Assembly: GCA_965213645.1 (NCBI GenBank)
Contig: CBDBZX010000002.1
Span: 1-64,000, forward strand
Reading direction: 5' to 3'
Source: CBDBZX01 sp965213645
GTDB taxonomy: Bacteria > Deinococcota > Deinococci > Deinococcales > Trueperaceae
DNA: 64,000 bases
Both the position numbers and the translations under genes were made by a program. The notes under the pieces were generated by a model. It had not been told where the DNA came from. It searched no databases and saw only the letters and a program-made list of their open reading frames with translations. Of the stretch, positions 8,020-16,636 are shown piece by piece (the first letter of the stretch is position 1; every line of letters starts with the position of its first letter).

Positions 8020-8703
8020 TTAGCCTTCTTCCAGCTTGACCAGCGTGATCTCGATAAAGTAGTTTTCGTCACCCTCTTCGCTTAGGACCTCTCGCTCGAG
8101 TGCGTCTACCCACCTCTGAAACGCCCTCACTTGTGCGTAGCTCAGTTTGAGAAAGCCCATGCCAGAAACGAAAGGGGTTACGTCCTCCGCCCGCCACACC
8201 TCCGGCTCCTTAGTAAAGCCCTCCTCAGATGCGAGTGTAAGCTGACCGAACTCGCCATCCTCCACCCCGTAGAGTCGCCCCCAGGGACCCGACCCTTTAA
8301 CTTCGGCGCGTTCAAAGACCTCTTCTAAATGTTTCGCAGTCGCGGCGTAGACCCGTCCTTCCCAAAGACGCCAGCCCTCGAGCAAATCTTCTGTAAGGTT
8401 AAGTGCGCTCATGTCCTCGAAGGCGACGAAAAACGCTTCAGCAACAGCGCGGTAGAAGCGAATCGGGCGACCTTTGCGGGCTTCTAGGCGCGTGGTTTCC
8501 AACAGTCCTAAGCGCAGCCCCTTCTGCACGAAACTGTACATCTTGCGCAGCGGTACGCCCACGCACCGCGCCGCCCCGCTCACGCTGCACTCCGCCGCGA
8601 CAAAGGGCGTGAACATCCGCCACTGCGACATGTCGCGCAAAAACGCCATCGCCTCCGGGTCACGGACGCGGTGTGGGACACTACTTCGCTCAGGGGGTTG
8701 CAC
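8020..8703 (-). CDS. Putative winged-helix transcriptional regulator
   Basis: About 227 residues. Residues near 40-100 read as a helix-turn-helix plus wing (SGAARCVGVPLRKMYSFVQK, then GLLETTRLEARKGRPIRFYR), and the remainder is an alpha/beta ligand- or dimer-domain that I cannot place. Similar in outline to ArsR/PadR-like regulators. I start at GTG 8703, 7 nt after TAAGCT. The frame stays open to 8748, but that stretch contains a perfect palindrome (8738-8747) more likely to be an operator. Divergent from a small membrane protein it may control. Confidence 0.6.
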   Translation of the reverse strand: MQPPERSSVPHRVRDPEAMAFLRDMSQWRMFTPFVAAECSVSGAARCVGVPLRKMYSFVQKGLRLGLLETTRLEARKGRPIRFYRAVAEAFFVAFEDMSALNLTEDLLEGWRLWEGRVYAATAKHLEEVFERAEVKGSGPWGRLYGVEDGEFGQLTLASEEGFTKEPEVWRAEDVTPFVSGMGFLKLSYAQVRAFQRWVDALEREVLSEEGDENYFIEITLVKLEEG

Positions 8704-8737
8704 TGGAAGTAGCTTAGCATAAAAAATTACTAAAGTA

Positions 8738-8747
8738 TGAAATTTCA
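8738..8747. promoter_or_regulatory. Candidate operator palindrome between divergent genes
   Basis: TGAAATTTCA is a perfect 10-bp palindrome in the 65-bp gap between the regulator and the membrane-protein gene at 8769. A wider CTAAAG...CTTTAG pair flanks it. The location overlaps where -35 elements of both directions would fall, so autoregulation by the neighbouring winged-helix protein is plausible but untested. Confidence 0.4.
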
Positions 8748-8768
8748 CATTGCTTTAGGAGATAAACC

Positions 8769-9107
8769 ATGACCTTGAAACGTACCGCTGCTATCCTCTC
8801 CTTCGCTGTCGGCCTGCTCTTTCTGATCGGTCTTTTCGTATCGGACGGCTCGAGCGTCTCCGTGAACGGCCAAGAACTAGAAGGCCCGCTGCGCTACCTC
8901 GCACTCGGCGCGGGGGTGCTGCTCGCGCCCATCGTCGGCGGCCTCATCTTGGCGGGCGCGGGCACGCTCATCGTGGGCGTGCTCGCCGCTGTCGGCGTGC
9001 TCCTGCTGCTCGTCTTCGCCCCCTTCCTCGCGCCCGTACTGCTCCTCGCCTTGGTCGTCTATTTGCTCGCGCGGCGCAGAAAGGAGCAGCCCATCTCTAA
9101 AGCGTAG
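8769..9107 (+). CDS. Small membrane protein, unknown function
   Basis: A 112-residue protein with an N-terminal helix (about 8-26), a short polar loop, and two or three closely packed very hydrophobic helices (about 42-100), ending in a basic RRRKEQ tail that should face the cytoplasm. AGGAGA lies 7 nt before the ATG. No enzymatic motif. Divergent from the putative regulator at 8020-8703, which suggests control by it. Confidence 0.68.
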   Translation: MTLKRTAAILSFAVGLLFLIGLFVSDGSSVSVNGQELEGPLRYLALGAGVLLAPIVGGLILAGAGTLIVGVLAAVGVLLLLVFAPFLAPVLLLALVVYLLARRRKEQPISKA

Positions 9108-9163
9108 CACCCGGTAAAACCACGTAAAAACTCAGGACATCTCACGGTCACTCGGAGGAAACG

Positions 9164-10978
9164 ATGCGAACACCCTACTACTTCATACTCGCCTGCGCTC
9201 TGCTGCTCACTGCTTGTGGTACATCCGACGACGAGGACACGTCCTCTGATGTGACACGCTTTACCGAACAAGAGGTCACCTGGGAGACGTGCAACTCGGT
9301 GGACTTGGAAGGGTTAGAAGACTTCACCGAGCCGCTCGGCGAGCGCCTGGAGTGCGCCACGCTCAAGACGCCCTTGGACTGGAACGACCTGGAACGAGAC
9401 GAGATCAACCTAGGCGTCTTGCGCATCAAGGCGGCGGACCCCGAAGCGCGTAAAGGGGCCGTTCTCATCAACCCTGGCGGTCCGGGCGGGGACAGCTTCG
9501 GCATCAGCGTGTACCTCAGCTACCTCTTCAGCAACCCCGAGACCGAGGACTTCACCGGGGCTCCCAACCTGGCAGCGGACGCCTTTTTAGCCCTCTCAGA
9601 CAGCTACGACGTGGTCGGCTTCTCGCCGCGCGGCGTGGGCGGTGGCTTTCAGCTCTTCTGCGGCTCGAACAAGCTCGCGCCGCCCAGCGAGTTCTACACC
9701 GTCCGCACCGAGGAGAACGTGCAGGCGCTCCTGGAGGGGGCCGAACTCGAGGCCGAGGCGTGCCTCAATAACCCCCTATACAAGTACATCAGCACCGAGC
9801 AGACCGTCCGGGACATGGACCTCATCCGCGCGGTCTTGGGCGACGAGAAGCTCAACTACCTGGGCTACTCCTACGGCTCTTGGCTCGGCGCGTGGTACGC
9901 CAAGCGCTTCCCGGAACGCGCGGGTAACATTGTGCTCTCAGCCAACACGGACTTCGCCGCGACCTTTCAGGTGTCGTTCGGGCGGCAGCCGGAGGGCTTA
10001 CAGCGGGCCTTTGAAGAGGTGGCGCTGCCTTTTATCGCCCGTAACAACGCCACCTTTGGGCTCGGCGAGAGCGTAGACGAATTGCAGAGCTTTTACCAGG
10101 CGCTACCGCCGGGGCTCAAGTTCGCGCTCTTCGTGCCCGCTTACCTGTACGTTTCGGACAGCGTCCCTGACATCGCCGTCAACTTTGTAGCGGTAGAGGG
10201 CGTCAACGCTGTCTTACAGGGAACGGAAGGGGAACTCGACCCCGACGCCTTTTTCGAGGGGGTAGAGGGCTACACCTACGCCGAGGACGCGGATATAGAC
10301 GAGGCGGCGCGTGAGGCGGCTCTCTTCCTGGCAGACGCCTACTTGTTCTACCTGGAGATCACCTCAGAGCCGTTCGCCGTAGAGCTGCCGCCTGAGGCGG
10401 CGGTGTTCGACGCTATCTTGTGTAACGACAGCCCTTGGATAGAGGACCCGAGCTACTACGCTAGAGCGGGCAACGAGGCGGACGAAGCGTATCCGCTCTT
10501 TGGCGGCGCTCTCACCGCCCAGGCGTGCGCCTTCTGGACCCCGCCGACCGCCTCCATGCCGGAGGTGCCCAGCGACATGCCCCCCGTACTGATGGTGCAG
10601 AGCGAACTCGACGCGCCGACGCCCGTCGAGGGAGCCCTGAACGCCTTTAACTCCTTGCCGAACGCGAAGATGGTGTTCGTGGAGAACGAGCTGACGCACG
10701 GGACCTTCCCCTACAGCGCGTGCGTGGACGCGAGGGTGGCCGCGTACCTCTTGGACGGCACGCTGCCGGACGAAAAGGTCACGACCTGCGAGGCGAAGCC
10801 ACTGCCCGGTGAGGAGCAGGTCTATCCGGTGGACGCGCCCACCCCGACCACGCAGCAGGTAAGCACGTTCTCCGTCCAGGCGATGCTAGCGGAGCCCGAG
10901 ACGCCCCAAGAGCGGGTGAAAGACCTCATCCAGGAGACGATTAGCGAGAACGCTCGAGGCTTTCTCGGCCACAGATAA
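9164..10978 (+). CDS. Lipoprotein alpha/beta hydrolase, TAP-like (S33 peptidase family)
   Basis: A 604-residue secreted lipoprotein. The signal peptide ends in the lipobox LTAC (Cys about 18), followed by an acidic linker. The alpha/beta-hydrolase fold shows the oxyanion region NPGGPGGDS and the nucleophile elbow GYSYGSWLG (catalytic Ser). The C-terminal third carries the TAP-like domain with PPVLMVQSELDAPTP (Asp) and ELTHGTFP (His). Relatives are tripeptidyl aminopeptidases and esterases acting outside the membrane. Slightly higher GC than its neighbours. A terminator follows at 11006. Confidence 0.88.
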   Translation: MRTPYYFILACALLLTACGTSDDEDTSSDVTRFTEQEVTWETCNSVDLEGLEDFTEPLGERLECATLKTPLDWNDLERDEINLGVLRIKAADPEARKGAVLINPGGPGGDSFGISVYLSYLFSNPETEDFTGAPNLAADAFLALSDSYDVVGFSPRGVGGGFQLFCGSNKLAPPSEFYTVRTEENVQALLEGAELEAEACLNNPLYKYISTEQTVRDMDLIRAVLGDEKLNYLGYSYGSWLGAWYAKRFPERAGNIVLSANTDFAATFQVSFGRQPEGLQRAFEEVALPFIARNNATFGLGESVDELQSFYQALPPGLKFALFVPAYLYVSDSVPDIAVNFVAVEGVNAVLQGTEGELDPDAFFEGVEGYTYAEDADIDEAAREAALFLADAYLFYLEITSEPFAVELPPEAAVFDAILCNDSPWIEDPSYYARAGNEADEAYPLFGGALTAQACAFWTPPTASMPEVPSDMPPVLMVQSELDAPTPVEGALNAFNSLPNAKMVFVENELTHGTFPYSACVDARVAAYLLDGTLPDEKVTTCEAKPLPGEEQVYPVDAPTPTTQQVSTFSVQAMLAEPETPQERVKDLIQETISENARGFLGHR

Positions 10979-11005
10979 CCTGTTTGTACTCCACTTGAGC
11001 AAGGC

Positions 11006-11041
11006 GAGAGGGTCGTCAAAGTGTGGCCCTCTCTAACTTTT
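11006..11041 (+). terminator. Rho-independent terminator after the TAP-like hydrolase
   Basis: GAGAGGG (11006-11012) pairs with CCCTCTC (11027-11033) across a 14-nt loop, followed by a T-rich tail. It begins 27 nt after the hydrolase stop codon. Confidence 0.65.
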
Positions 11042-11044
11042 GAT

Positions 11045-11188
11045 AGCAGATATCATCTGGTCAGCTACACTCTCAGTGACAAGGATATCGTTGTCTGACA
11101 GCAAACTACGTAATTCGCTTTGCAAAAACTCCATAATTAGCATGCACTTTAAGGATGAAATTCCGCTAGACTTCGTCTGAGATCTGCG
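11045..11188 (+). repeat. Dispersed repeat, copy A (long variant)
   Basis: Begins AGCAGATATCATCTGGTCAG and ends GATCTGCG, the degenerate terminal inverted repeat shared by seven loci in this window. The centre carries two units of a 22-bp tandem motif (GCAAACTACGTAATTCGCTTT and GCAAAAACTCCATAATTAGC) that also occurs at 16793-16857. A 75-codon minus-strand frame here is probably not a gene. The rest of the 10979-11295 gap shows nothing else. Confidence 0.6.
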
Positions 11189-11295
11189 GAGAAGTGTAGC
11201 AACGTCAAGTGGAAATGCTATGAAAACAGCCTTTGGGCACAGAGGGCAGAAGGTCATCACGCGACTTTTTAAGCTGTGTCCCGGTATGATGAGCT

Positions 11296-12729
11296 ATGTC
11301 CTACGACGCCATTATCGTCGGCTCCGGTCCCAACGGGCTCGCCGCCGCTATCACCCTCGCGCAGCAAGGCTTAAAGGTTGCGCTCTTAGAAGCAAAAGAG
11401 AAGACGGGCGGCGGGATGCGCACCGAAGAACTCACGCTGCCCGGCTTCAAGCACGACGTTGGCTCCGCGATTCACCCTTTCGGCGTCGGCTCACCTTTTT
11501 TCCGCACGCTACCTCTTAGCGAACACGGGCTCACCTGGGTTCACCCGGACGCGCCGCTTGTGCATCCGCTGGACGATGGGGTGGGGGTGCTCGAGCGCTC
11601 CTTCGAAGCGACCAAAGCCGGGCTCGGCGTGGACGCCGAGGTCTACGACACGCTCCTGCGACCCCTCGTGCGCGATTGGGAAAAGCTCATGAGCGACTTC
11701 ATGGGTCCGCTCGTGCGTATTCCCGACCATCCGATTCTCTTAGCACGGTTCGGCGTGCGGGCACTGCCCCCTGCGACGCTACTCAGCAAATTGTTTCGCG
11801 ACGAACGCACCAAAGCCCTCTTTGCAGGCGCGGCGTCGCACGCGATTTTGCCTTTGGAATCGCCCGCTACCTCCGCCATCGGTTTGGTCTTTTCCATGCT
11901 CGCTCACACCGTCGGCTGGCCTTTCCCTAAAGGTGGCGCGGCGTCGCTTGCGGAGGCGCTTACCAGCCTTTTCCGCTCGCTCGGCGGCGAGGTGCATACG
12001 GGCGTCTCTATAAAATCGCTCAAGGACGTACCGGAGGCGAAAGCGGTGATTTTTGACCTCTCGGCGAAGCAACTTTTAAAGGTGGCGGGGGATGAGTTTC
12101 CAGCGGGGTATCGGGGCTGGTTGGAGCGTTACCGCCTCGGCGCAGGAATTTTCAAGATAGATTACGCGCTGGACGGTCCGGTTCCCTGGAAAGAGGAAGC
12201 GTGTTTGCGGGCGAGCACGGTGCATTTGGGCGGAACTTTTGAAGAGATTGCCGAGTCAGAGCGAGAGGTCGGGCGCGGCAAACCGCCGACGAATCCGTAT
12301 ATTTTAGTGGCGCAGCACAGTCCTTTTGACAAGACGAGAGCGCCCGAAGGCAAGCAAACGCTCTGGGCATATTGTCATGTGCCAAATGGGTATGGCGGCG
12401 ATATGATCGAGGCGATGGAGCGGCAACTCGAGCGTTTCGCCCCTGGTTTCAGAGAGCGTGTCTTAGCCAAACACACCATGAACGCCCCCGACATGGAGCG
12501 CTACAATCCCAACTACGTCGGCGGCGACATCAACGGCGGCGCGGCGTCCTTGTGGCAACTCGTAGCAAGACCCGCGCCGCGCTTGCTCCCCTACCGCACG
12601 GGCTTAAAAGGTGTCTACCTCTGCTCCGCGAGCACGCCGCCTTCGGGTGGGGTTCATGGAATGGGCGGGTATAACGCGGCGAAGACGGTGCTCAAAGATA
12701 TGTTTGGGGTGCGGATTAGTCTTAATTGA
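11296..12729 (+). CDS. FAD-dependent oxidoreductase, phytoene-desaturase/PYROXD2-like
   Basis: A 477-residue flavoprotein. The N-terminal dinucleotide motif is AIIVGSGPNGLAAAITLAQQ, followed by LEAKEKTGGGMRTEE, and the C-terminal FAD motif is GVYLCSASTPPSGGVHGMGG. The family (NAD(P)/FAD-dependent, CrtI-like) includes carotenoid desaturases and PYROXD2-like proteins. No carotenoid genes are adjacent, so the substrate is open. TATGAT lies 5 nt upstream of the ATG with no ribosome site, consistent with a leaderless mRNA. Confidence 0.85.
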   Translation: MSYDAIIVGSGPNGLAAAITLAQQGLKVALLEAKEKTGGGMRTEELTLPGFKHDVGSAIHPFGVGSPFFRTLPLSEHGLTWVHPDAPLVHPLDDGVGVLERSFEATKAGLGVDAEVYDTLLRPLVRDWEKLMSDFMGPLVRIPDHPILLARFGVRALPPATLLSKLFRDERTKALFAGAASHAILPLESPATSAIGLVFSMLAHTVGWPFPKGGAASLAEALTSLFRSLGGEVHTGVSIKSLKDVPEAKAVIFDLSAKQLLKVAGDEFPAGYRGWLERYRLGAGIFKIDYALDGPVPWKEEACLRASTVHLGGTFEEIAESEREVGRGKPPTNPYILVAQHSPFDKTRAPEGKQTLWAYCHVPNGYGGDMIEAMERQLERFAPGFRERVLAKHTMNAPDMERYNPNYVGGDINGGAASLWQLVARPAPRLLPYRTGLKGVYLCSASTPPSGGVHGMGGYNAAKTVLKDMFGVRISLN

Positions 12730-12742
12730 ATGGCAGCTACTA

Positions 12743-12809
12743 GAGCAATGAGTTAAAAGCAATGAGTGGAAGATTTTAACTCGCTACTCATTGCTCGATT
12801 CTCATTGCT
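12743..12809. repeat. Inverted AGCAATGAG repeats between convergent genes
   Basis: Two direct AGCAATGAG words are followed by two CTCATTGCT words, forming alternative hairpins between the convergent FAD oxidoreductase and hisA genes. The same word pair recurs at 49411-49524, where it ends in a T-run. Likely acts as a terminator here too. Confidence 0.6.
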
Positions 12810-12813
12810 ACCT

Positions 12814-13512
12814 TTAATTCCTTGGATAACTGATTTTCCCCTCATAAAGCGCCGTCCCGACAATCGCCCCGTTGAGGTCTAAGCTCTCGTACAGCTCCAA
12901 ATCCTTATCCCCGGCAACGCCGCCGCCCGCGACGAGCGTATGCGGGTAAGCCTGTCGCATTAAGCTAACGGGCTCGGGATCGATGCCTTTCATCGTGCCG
13001 TCGCGGGAAATGTCTGTATAAATCACGTGCTTGATGCCCTGCTTGGCGACGCGGCGGGCGAGTTCTCTCGCCGCCAAATCCGTAATCTCCGTCCAGCCTT
13101 TGACCGCAACTTGTCCATCTTTCGCGTCAATTGATACGGCGACCCGCCCCTCTTCATACTCGGCGACGAGTTCGTCTAACATTTCGGGATGGTCAATCGC
13201 CGACGTGCCGATGATGATGCGGTCGGCAATCTCCAACCACTTTCGCGCCGTCTGCGCGTCACGGATGCCGCCGCCCACCTCGACTTTGCACTTGGTCGTG
13301 TTAGCGATTTCGCGAATCAACTCGCGGTTGTCGCCGTTGCCAAAGGCGGCGTCTAAGTCAACGAGGTGGAGCCAAGTTGCGCCCTTGTCCGCCCAATGCT
13401 GCGCGGCTTCGACGGGGCTCTCGAAGTAGACGGTCTCCTGGTCAGACTTGCCCTCAAAAAGCCTCACCGCCCGCCCTTTTTGGATGTCTACGGCTGGAAT
13501 AAGTTCGAACAT
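12814..13512 (-). CDS. hisA: Phosphoribosylformimino-5-aminoimidazole carboxamide ribotide isomerase
   Basis: A 232-residue TIM barrel catalysing the fourth step of histidine synthesis (ProFAR to PRFAR). MFELIPAVDIQKGRAVRL holds the catalytic aspartate of strand 1, KVEVGGGIRD and GTSAI the phosphate sites, and YTDISRDGTMKG the second aspartate. TATACT lies 6 nt before ATG 13512 with no ribosome site, so I prefer this ATG over a TTG two codons upstream. No other his gene is nearby. Confidence 0.94.
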   Translation of the reverse strand: MFELIPAVDIQKGRAVRLFEGKSDQETVYFESPVEAAQHWADKGATWLHLVDLDAAFGNGDNRELIREIANTTKCKVEVGGGIRDAQTARKWLEIADRIIIGTSAIDHPEMLDELVAEYEEGRVAVSIDAKDGQVAVKGWTEITDLAARELARRVAKQGIKHVIYTDISRDGTMKGIDPEPVSLMRQAYPHTLVAGGGVAGDKDLELYESLDLNGAIVGTALYEGKISYPRN

Positions 13513-13613
13513 CTGCAAAGTATAGCGTGATTGGGGGCTCGAGACTACGCGGATACCTACGGGTTAGAGGGTGGAGGGGGCTCGAGAAGCATCTTCATCT
13601 GCATAAATGCAAT

Positions 13614-13724
13614 TCACCCAGTACGCTTCGCGGACAACTTTCGCGCTAAGACTGAATCATTTTGCTTGCGCATCTCTTCGACAAACGCTTCATGCTCACG
13701 AATACGCTCGTTGATTTCGTCCAA
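13614..13724 (-). CDS. Possible 36-residue coiled-coil microprotein
   Basis: A short frame starting at TTG 13724 (CTG 13736 is an alternative) reads MDEINERIREHEAFVEEMRK and ends with KLSAKRTG. The charged heptad-like pattern looks like a real coiled coil and the frame begins 9 nt after the stop of the preceding gene. It could instead be a frameshifted tail of that gene. No start signal is convincing. Confidence 0.35.
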   Translation of the reverse strand: MDEINERIREHEAFVEEMRKQNDSVLARKLSAKRTG

Positions 13725-13732
13725 GGCTTTTA

Positions 13733-14203
13733 TCAGTTATCTTCTACTTCAGCTTCATTTCTTTCGATAGGGAGATTCATCAACTGATGGAGCTTCTCGC
13801 CAGTTAGAGGGTCCTCTAAAAGAAGTGAAAGGTTGTGCTCTAATGATTCCTTATCTTCGCAGATATATTCAGTGTCGGCAAAGGAAATTTTGCAGGGGTA
13901 TCCCGTTCTATCTTGTGTCCAACGAGCAAGTTCTTTCGGCTCGTGTTCTTCCGCTAGAGGATTGCTTGCAGCGATAGCTTTGTACTTTCCTCTTAAACTA
14001 GGTTGATTTGCTATAGCTGCCACCACGTTTTGTAGTGGTGTGTTAGCACTCAAATCCCATATTGCAATCTCAATTTTCCCCTCAGTTCCGTCTAAAACTT
14101 GTTCTCTAAACTCATCAAACACTGAGCGAATTTCCTTCTTATTATCCTCAGCAGCTATCGCAGCACTTACGCCTTTTTCTAGGGAACTAACATAATCCAA
14201 CAT
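13733..14203 (-). CDS. Hypothetical protein, partner of EEP-family nuclease
   Basis: A 156-residue soluble protein that I do not recognise. Helical N-terminus (SSLEKGVSAAIAAEDNKKEI), an alternating strand/helix middle (KIEIAIWDLSANTPLQNVVAAI), and an acidic end. It begins directly after the stop of the EEP nuclease gene (no gap), so the two are surely one operon. Base composition is markedly more AT-rich than the flanking sucB and hisA, suggesting joint acquisition. May be a partner, inhibitor or targeting factor for the nuclease. Confidence 0.72.
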   Translation of the reverse strand: MLDYVSSLEKGVSAAIAAEDNKKEIRSVFDEFREQVLDGTEGKIEIAIWDLSANTPLQNVVAAIANQPSLRGKYKAIAASNPLAEEHEPKELARWTQDRTGYPCKISFADTEYICEDKESLEHNLSLLLEDPLTGEKLHQLMNLPIERNEAEVEDN

Positions 14204-15127
14204 CTATATCACCTTTTCGACAACGCCTAAAATAGGCATATGGTCAAAAATTTCATTTGCGTTCTTGACCACCTCTAAATACTCAGGGATAGTCAGTACG
14301 CCTGTGCCCTCCTCGTTTAAGCGCCACTCCTGTACACTAACGAAAGCGTGCGAAAACATAATTTGATCGAATGTCCTCCATTTCGTTATATTACCACCTT
14401 TGTGAAAATAAGTGCCGCAAATATACTGACTTTCATCATCTACTTCATTCATGTCGGTCATATTTTTCCAGAATGGATTGTAGAGAAGATACTTTTTTCT
14501 AGCTGCAAACGCCTTATCTCTAGTTGCCATCAAATTCTCGCTCAAAGGCGCATCGAAAGGTTCATCGTTGTAGTCGCCTAAAAGAATAATGTACGGGTCT
14601 TGCTCGTACAAGTTGAAAACTTCGTCCACTGAATCCCTCAGTCTTGTGCCTAATAGCTGTCTTTGCGAACTGTTTTCTGGAGTCCAGAGTCTACTGGACC
14701 AATGCGAAACGAAAAGATGGAAACTGGCTTCCGATTCTAAAAGCCTTAACTCCATACGTTGTGCAACTTTTAGGTTCTGATCTCCCTTGCTGCTGACGAT
14801 CTGAAACGGTTCACTGCAAATAACCTTGTCTTTCTTGTAAATAAAGCATGTGTCAAACTTAGAGCGTCCAGTACTCCTTATTCCGCTTCGTAACTCGTAA
14901 TCATCTTCAAGACCATTGGATTCAAAAAATTCTATGTCGTCTTCTGATACTTCACCGAGGGCGATGAAATCAACCCCTAGTTGCTGAGTCATCAGCTTGA
15001 TGATTGCAGACGCGGCTTGCTTTTCCTCTAATTTGACATTTGCTCTAGGTCTTGCAGAAGGAGAAAGGCTCGTGTTCCACCAGGCTATTGAAAATGAAAG
15101 TGTTCTCTGCGAAGCCAGCTTTTGCAA
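14204..15127 (-). CDS. Endonuclease/exonuclease/phosphatase (EEP) family protein
   Basis: A 307-residue EEP-fold protein with all the usual active-site positions: FSIAWWNTSL (Asn), FIALGEVSEDD (Glu), FHLFVSHWSSR (His), YIILLGDYNDEPFD (Asp/Asn) and NEIFDHMPIL (Asp-His pair near the C-terminus). These enzymes hydrolyse phosphodiesters in DNA, RNA or phospholipids using Mg; the substrate cannot be told. No signal peptide is seen. AT-rich compared with neighbours and paired with an unknown 156-residue protein. Confidence 0.83.
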   Translation of the reverse strand: MQKLASQRTLSFSIAWWNTSLSPSARPRANVKLEEKQAASAIIKLMTQQLGVDFIALGEVSEDDIEFFESNGLEDDYELRSGIRSTGRSKFDTCFIYKKDKVICSEPFQIVSSKGDQNLKVAQRMELRLLESEASFHLFVSHWSSRLWTPENSSQRQLLGTRLRDSVDEVFNLYEQDPYIILLGDYNDEPFDAPLSENLMATRDKAFAARKKYLLYNPFWKNMTDMNEVDDESQYICGTYFHKGGNITKWRTFDQIMFSHAFVSVQEWRLNEEGTGVLTIPEYLEVVKNANEIFDHMPILGVVEKVI

Positions 15128-15196
15128 ATTGAACTCCAGAAAAATAGAGTAGAGGCAAGCCCAAAGCTCGCCCCTGCCTCAACCTCTTCTAAACCC

Positions 15197-16636
15197 TCAA
15201 ACCTCCAACAACATCCGCGCCGGACGCTCCACCGCCTCTTTCACCCGCCGCAAAAACGTCACCGCCTCACGCCCATCCACAATCCGGTGGTCATAGGTCA
15301 GCGCAATGTACATCATGGGCTTAATCACCACTTGACCGTCCATCGCCACGGGCCGCTGCTGAATGGAGTGCATCCCCAGCACGCCCGATTGGGGCGGGTT
15401 GACAATCGGCGTGGACATCAAGGAGCCGAACACGCCGCCGTTTGAGATGGTGAAGGTTCCGCCTTGTAGCTCTTCGGGCGAAATCCTGTTGTTCTGGGCG
15501 CGTTTGCCGAAGTCGCTCACGGTTTGCTCAATCTCAGCGAAGCTCAAGCGCTCGGCGTTGCGGATGATCGGCACAAGTAAGCCTTTTTTCGAGGAAACTG
15601 CCACGCCGACATCGTAGTAGTTCTTGTAGATGATGTCGGTTCCTTGAATCTCGGCGTTGAGCTGCGGGAACTGCTTCAAGGCGTCGATGACCGCTTTGAC
15701 GAAGAAGGACATGAAGCCTAAGCGCACGCCCTCGTAGCGCTCGGTAAAGGCTTCTTTGTACTCGTTGCGCAAGGCCATCACTTCGCTCATATCGATTTCG
15801 TTGAAGGTCGTTAAGAGCGCGGCATTCTGCTGCGCCTCGACTAAGCGTTCAGCGATGCGGCGGCGTAAGGGGCTCATGGCGACGGCTTCTTCTTCGCGCT
15901 CGCCGGTGGACTGAGCGGGAGCTTCTTTCTCTTGCTTGCCTTTTTTGGGCGCTTCTTTCTGCTGACTCTTCTGAGCTTCTTTCTTTTGTCCTTGCTTGTC
16001 ACCCTGCTGGTCACTCTGTTGATCAAGATACTTCTGTACATCCTCTTTGAGCAGGCGTCCACCCGGACCTGTCGCCTCGACCTCTTCGGCGCTGATGCCG
16101 TTTTCTTCTAAAAGGCGTTGCGCGGCGGGCATGATGCGCGGCTCTTCGTCTGAAGATTCCTCGTCGCCTTCGTAACCGCGCTTCTCGGGCTCGTCCTCTT
16201 CTACGTCTTGCTCGGGGCTCACGCCTGCTTCGCTGTCCTGGTCGGCGACTTCATCGGTTTGCGTGGACGCTTCGGCTTGTTCGTCTGACTCTGAATCCGC
16301 TTCAACCTCTTCAGTATCGGTATCTTCATCTGAGGCTGCTTGAGCCTCTTCTGAGCTTTCCTCCGCTTCTGAATCTTCTTCCGTACCCTCTTCGGCACCT
16401 TCTTCAGATATGTGCGCAATGACCTCGCCGACTTCGGCGGTATCGCCTTGTTGCTTCAAGACTTTGGTGAGCGTACCGCCTACCGAGGCGGGGACTTCTA
16501 AGGTCGCTTTGTCGGTCTCGACCTCGACTAAGGCTTCATCTTTTTCGACGGTGTCCCCTTCAGACTTGAGCCATTCGCCGATAAAAACCTCAGTGATGGA
16601 CTCGCCGACTTCGGGGACTTTGAGTTCTACTGGCAT
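15197..16636 (-). CDS. sucB: Dihydrolipoamide succinyltransferase, E2 of 2-oxoglutarate dehydrogenase
   Basis: A 479-residue E2 protein. The lipoyl domain is at 1-80 with the lipoylated lysine in ETDKATLEVPAS. A long acidic linker (about 85-165) leads to the peripheral subunit-binding domain (MPAAQRLLEENGISAEEVEA), then a Lys/Gln-rich linker and the catalytic domain ending YDHRIVDGREAVTFLRR (His/Asp). It transfers succinyl groups to CoA in the TCA cycle. A ribosome site GGGAGA precedes the ATG. Downstream of sucA, separated by a repeat-filled 316-bp gap. Confidence 0.95.
   Translation of the reverse strand: MPVELKVPEVGESITEVFIGEWLKSEGDTVEKDEALVEVETDKATLEVPASVGGTLTKVLKQQGDTAEVGEVIAHISEEGAEEGTEEDSEAEESSEEAQAASDEDTDTEEVEADSESDEQAEASTQTDEVADQDSEAGVSPEQDVEEDEPEKRGYEGDEESSDEEPRIMPAAQRLLEENGISAEEVEATGPGGRLLKEDVQKYLDQQSDQQGDKQGQKKEAQKSQQKEAPKKGKQEKEAPAQSTGEREEEAVAMSPLRRRIAERLVEAQQNAALLTTFNEIDMSEVMALRNEYKEAFTERYEGVRLGFMSFFVKAVIDALKQFPQLNAEIQGTDIIYKNYYDVGVAVSSKKGLLVPIIRNAERLSFAEIEQTVSDFGKRAQNNRISPEELQGGTFTISNGGVFGSLMSTPIVNPPQSGVLGMHSIQQRPVAMDGQVVIKPMMYIALTYDHRIVDGREAVTFLRRVKEAVERPARMLLEV

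Noticed and set aside
11033..11260. 75-codon minus-strand frame (starts MMTFCPLCPK)
   Set aside because: It lies across dispersed repeat copy A, has no ribosome site and no family resemblance.
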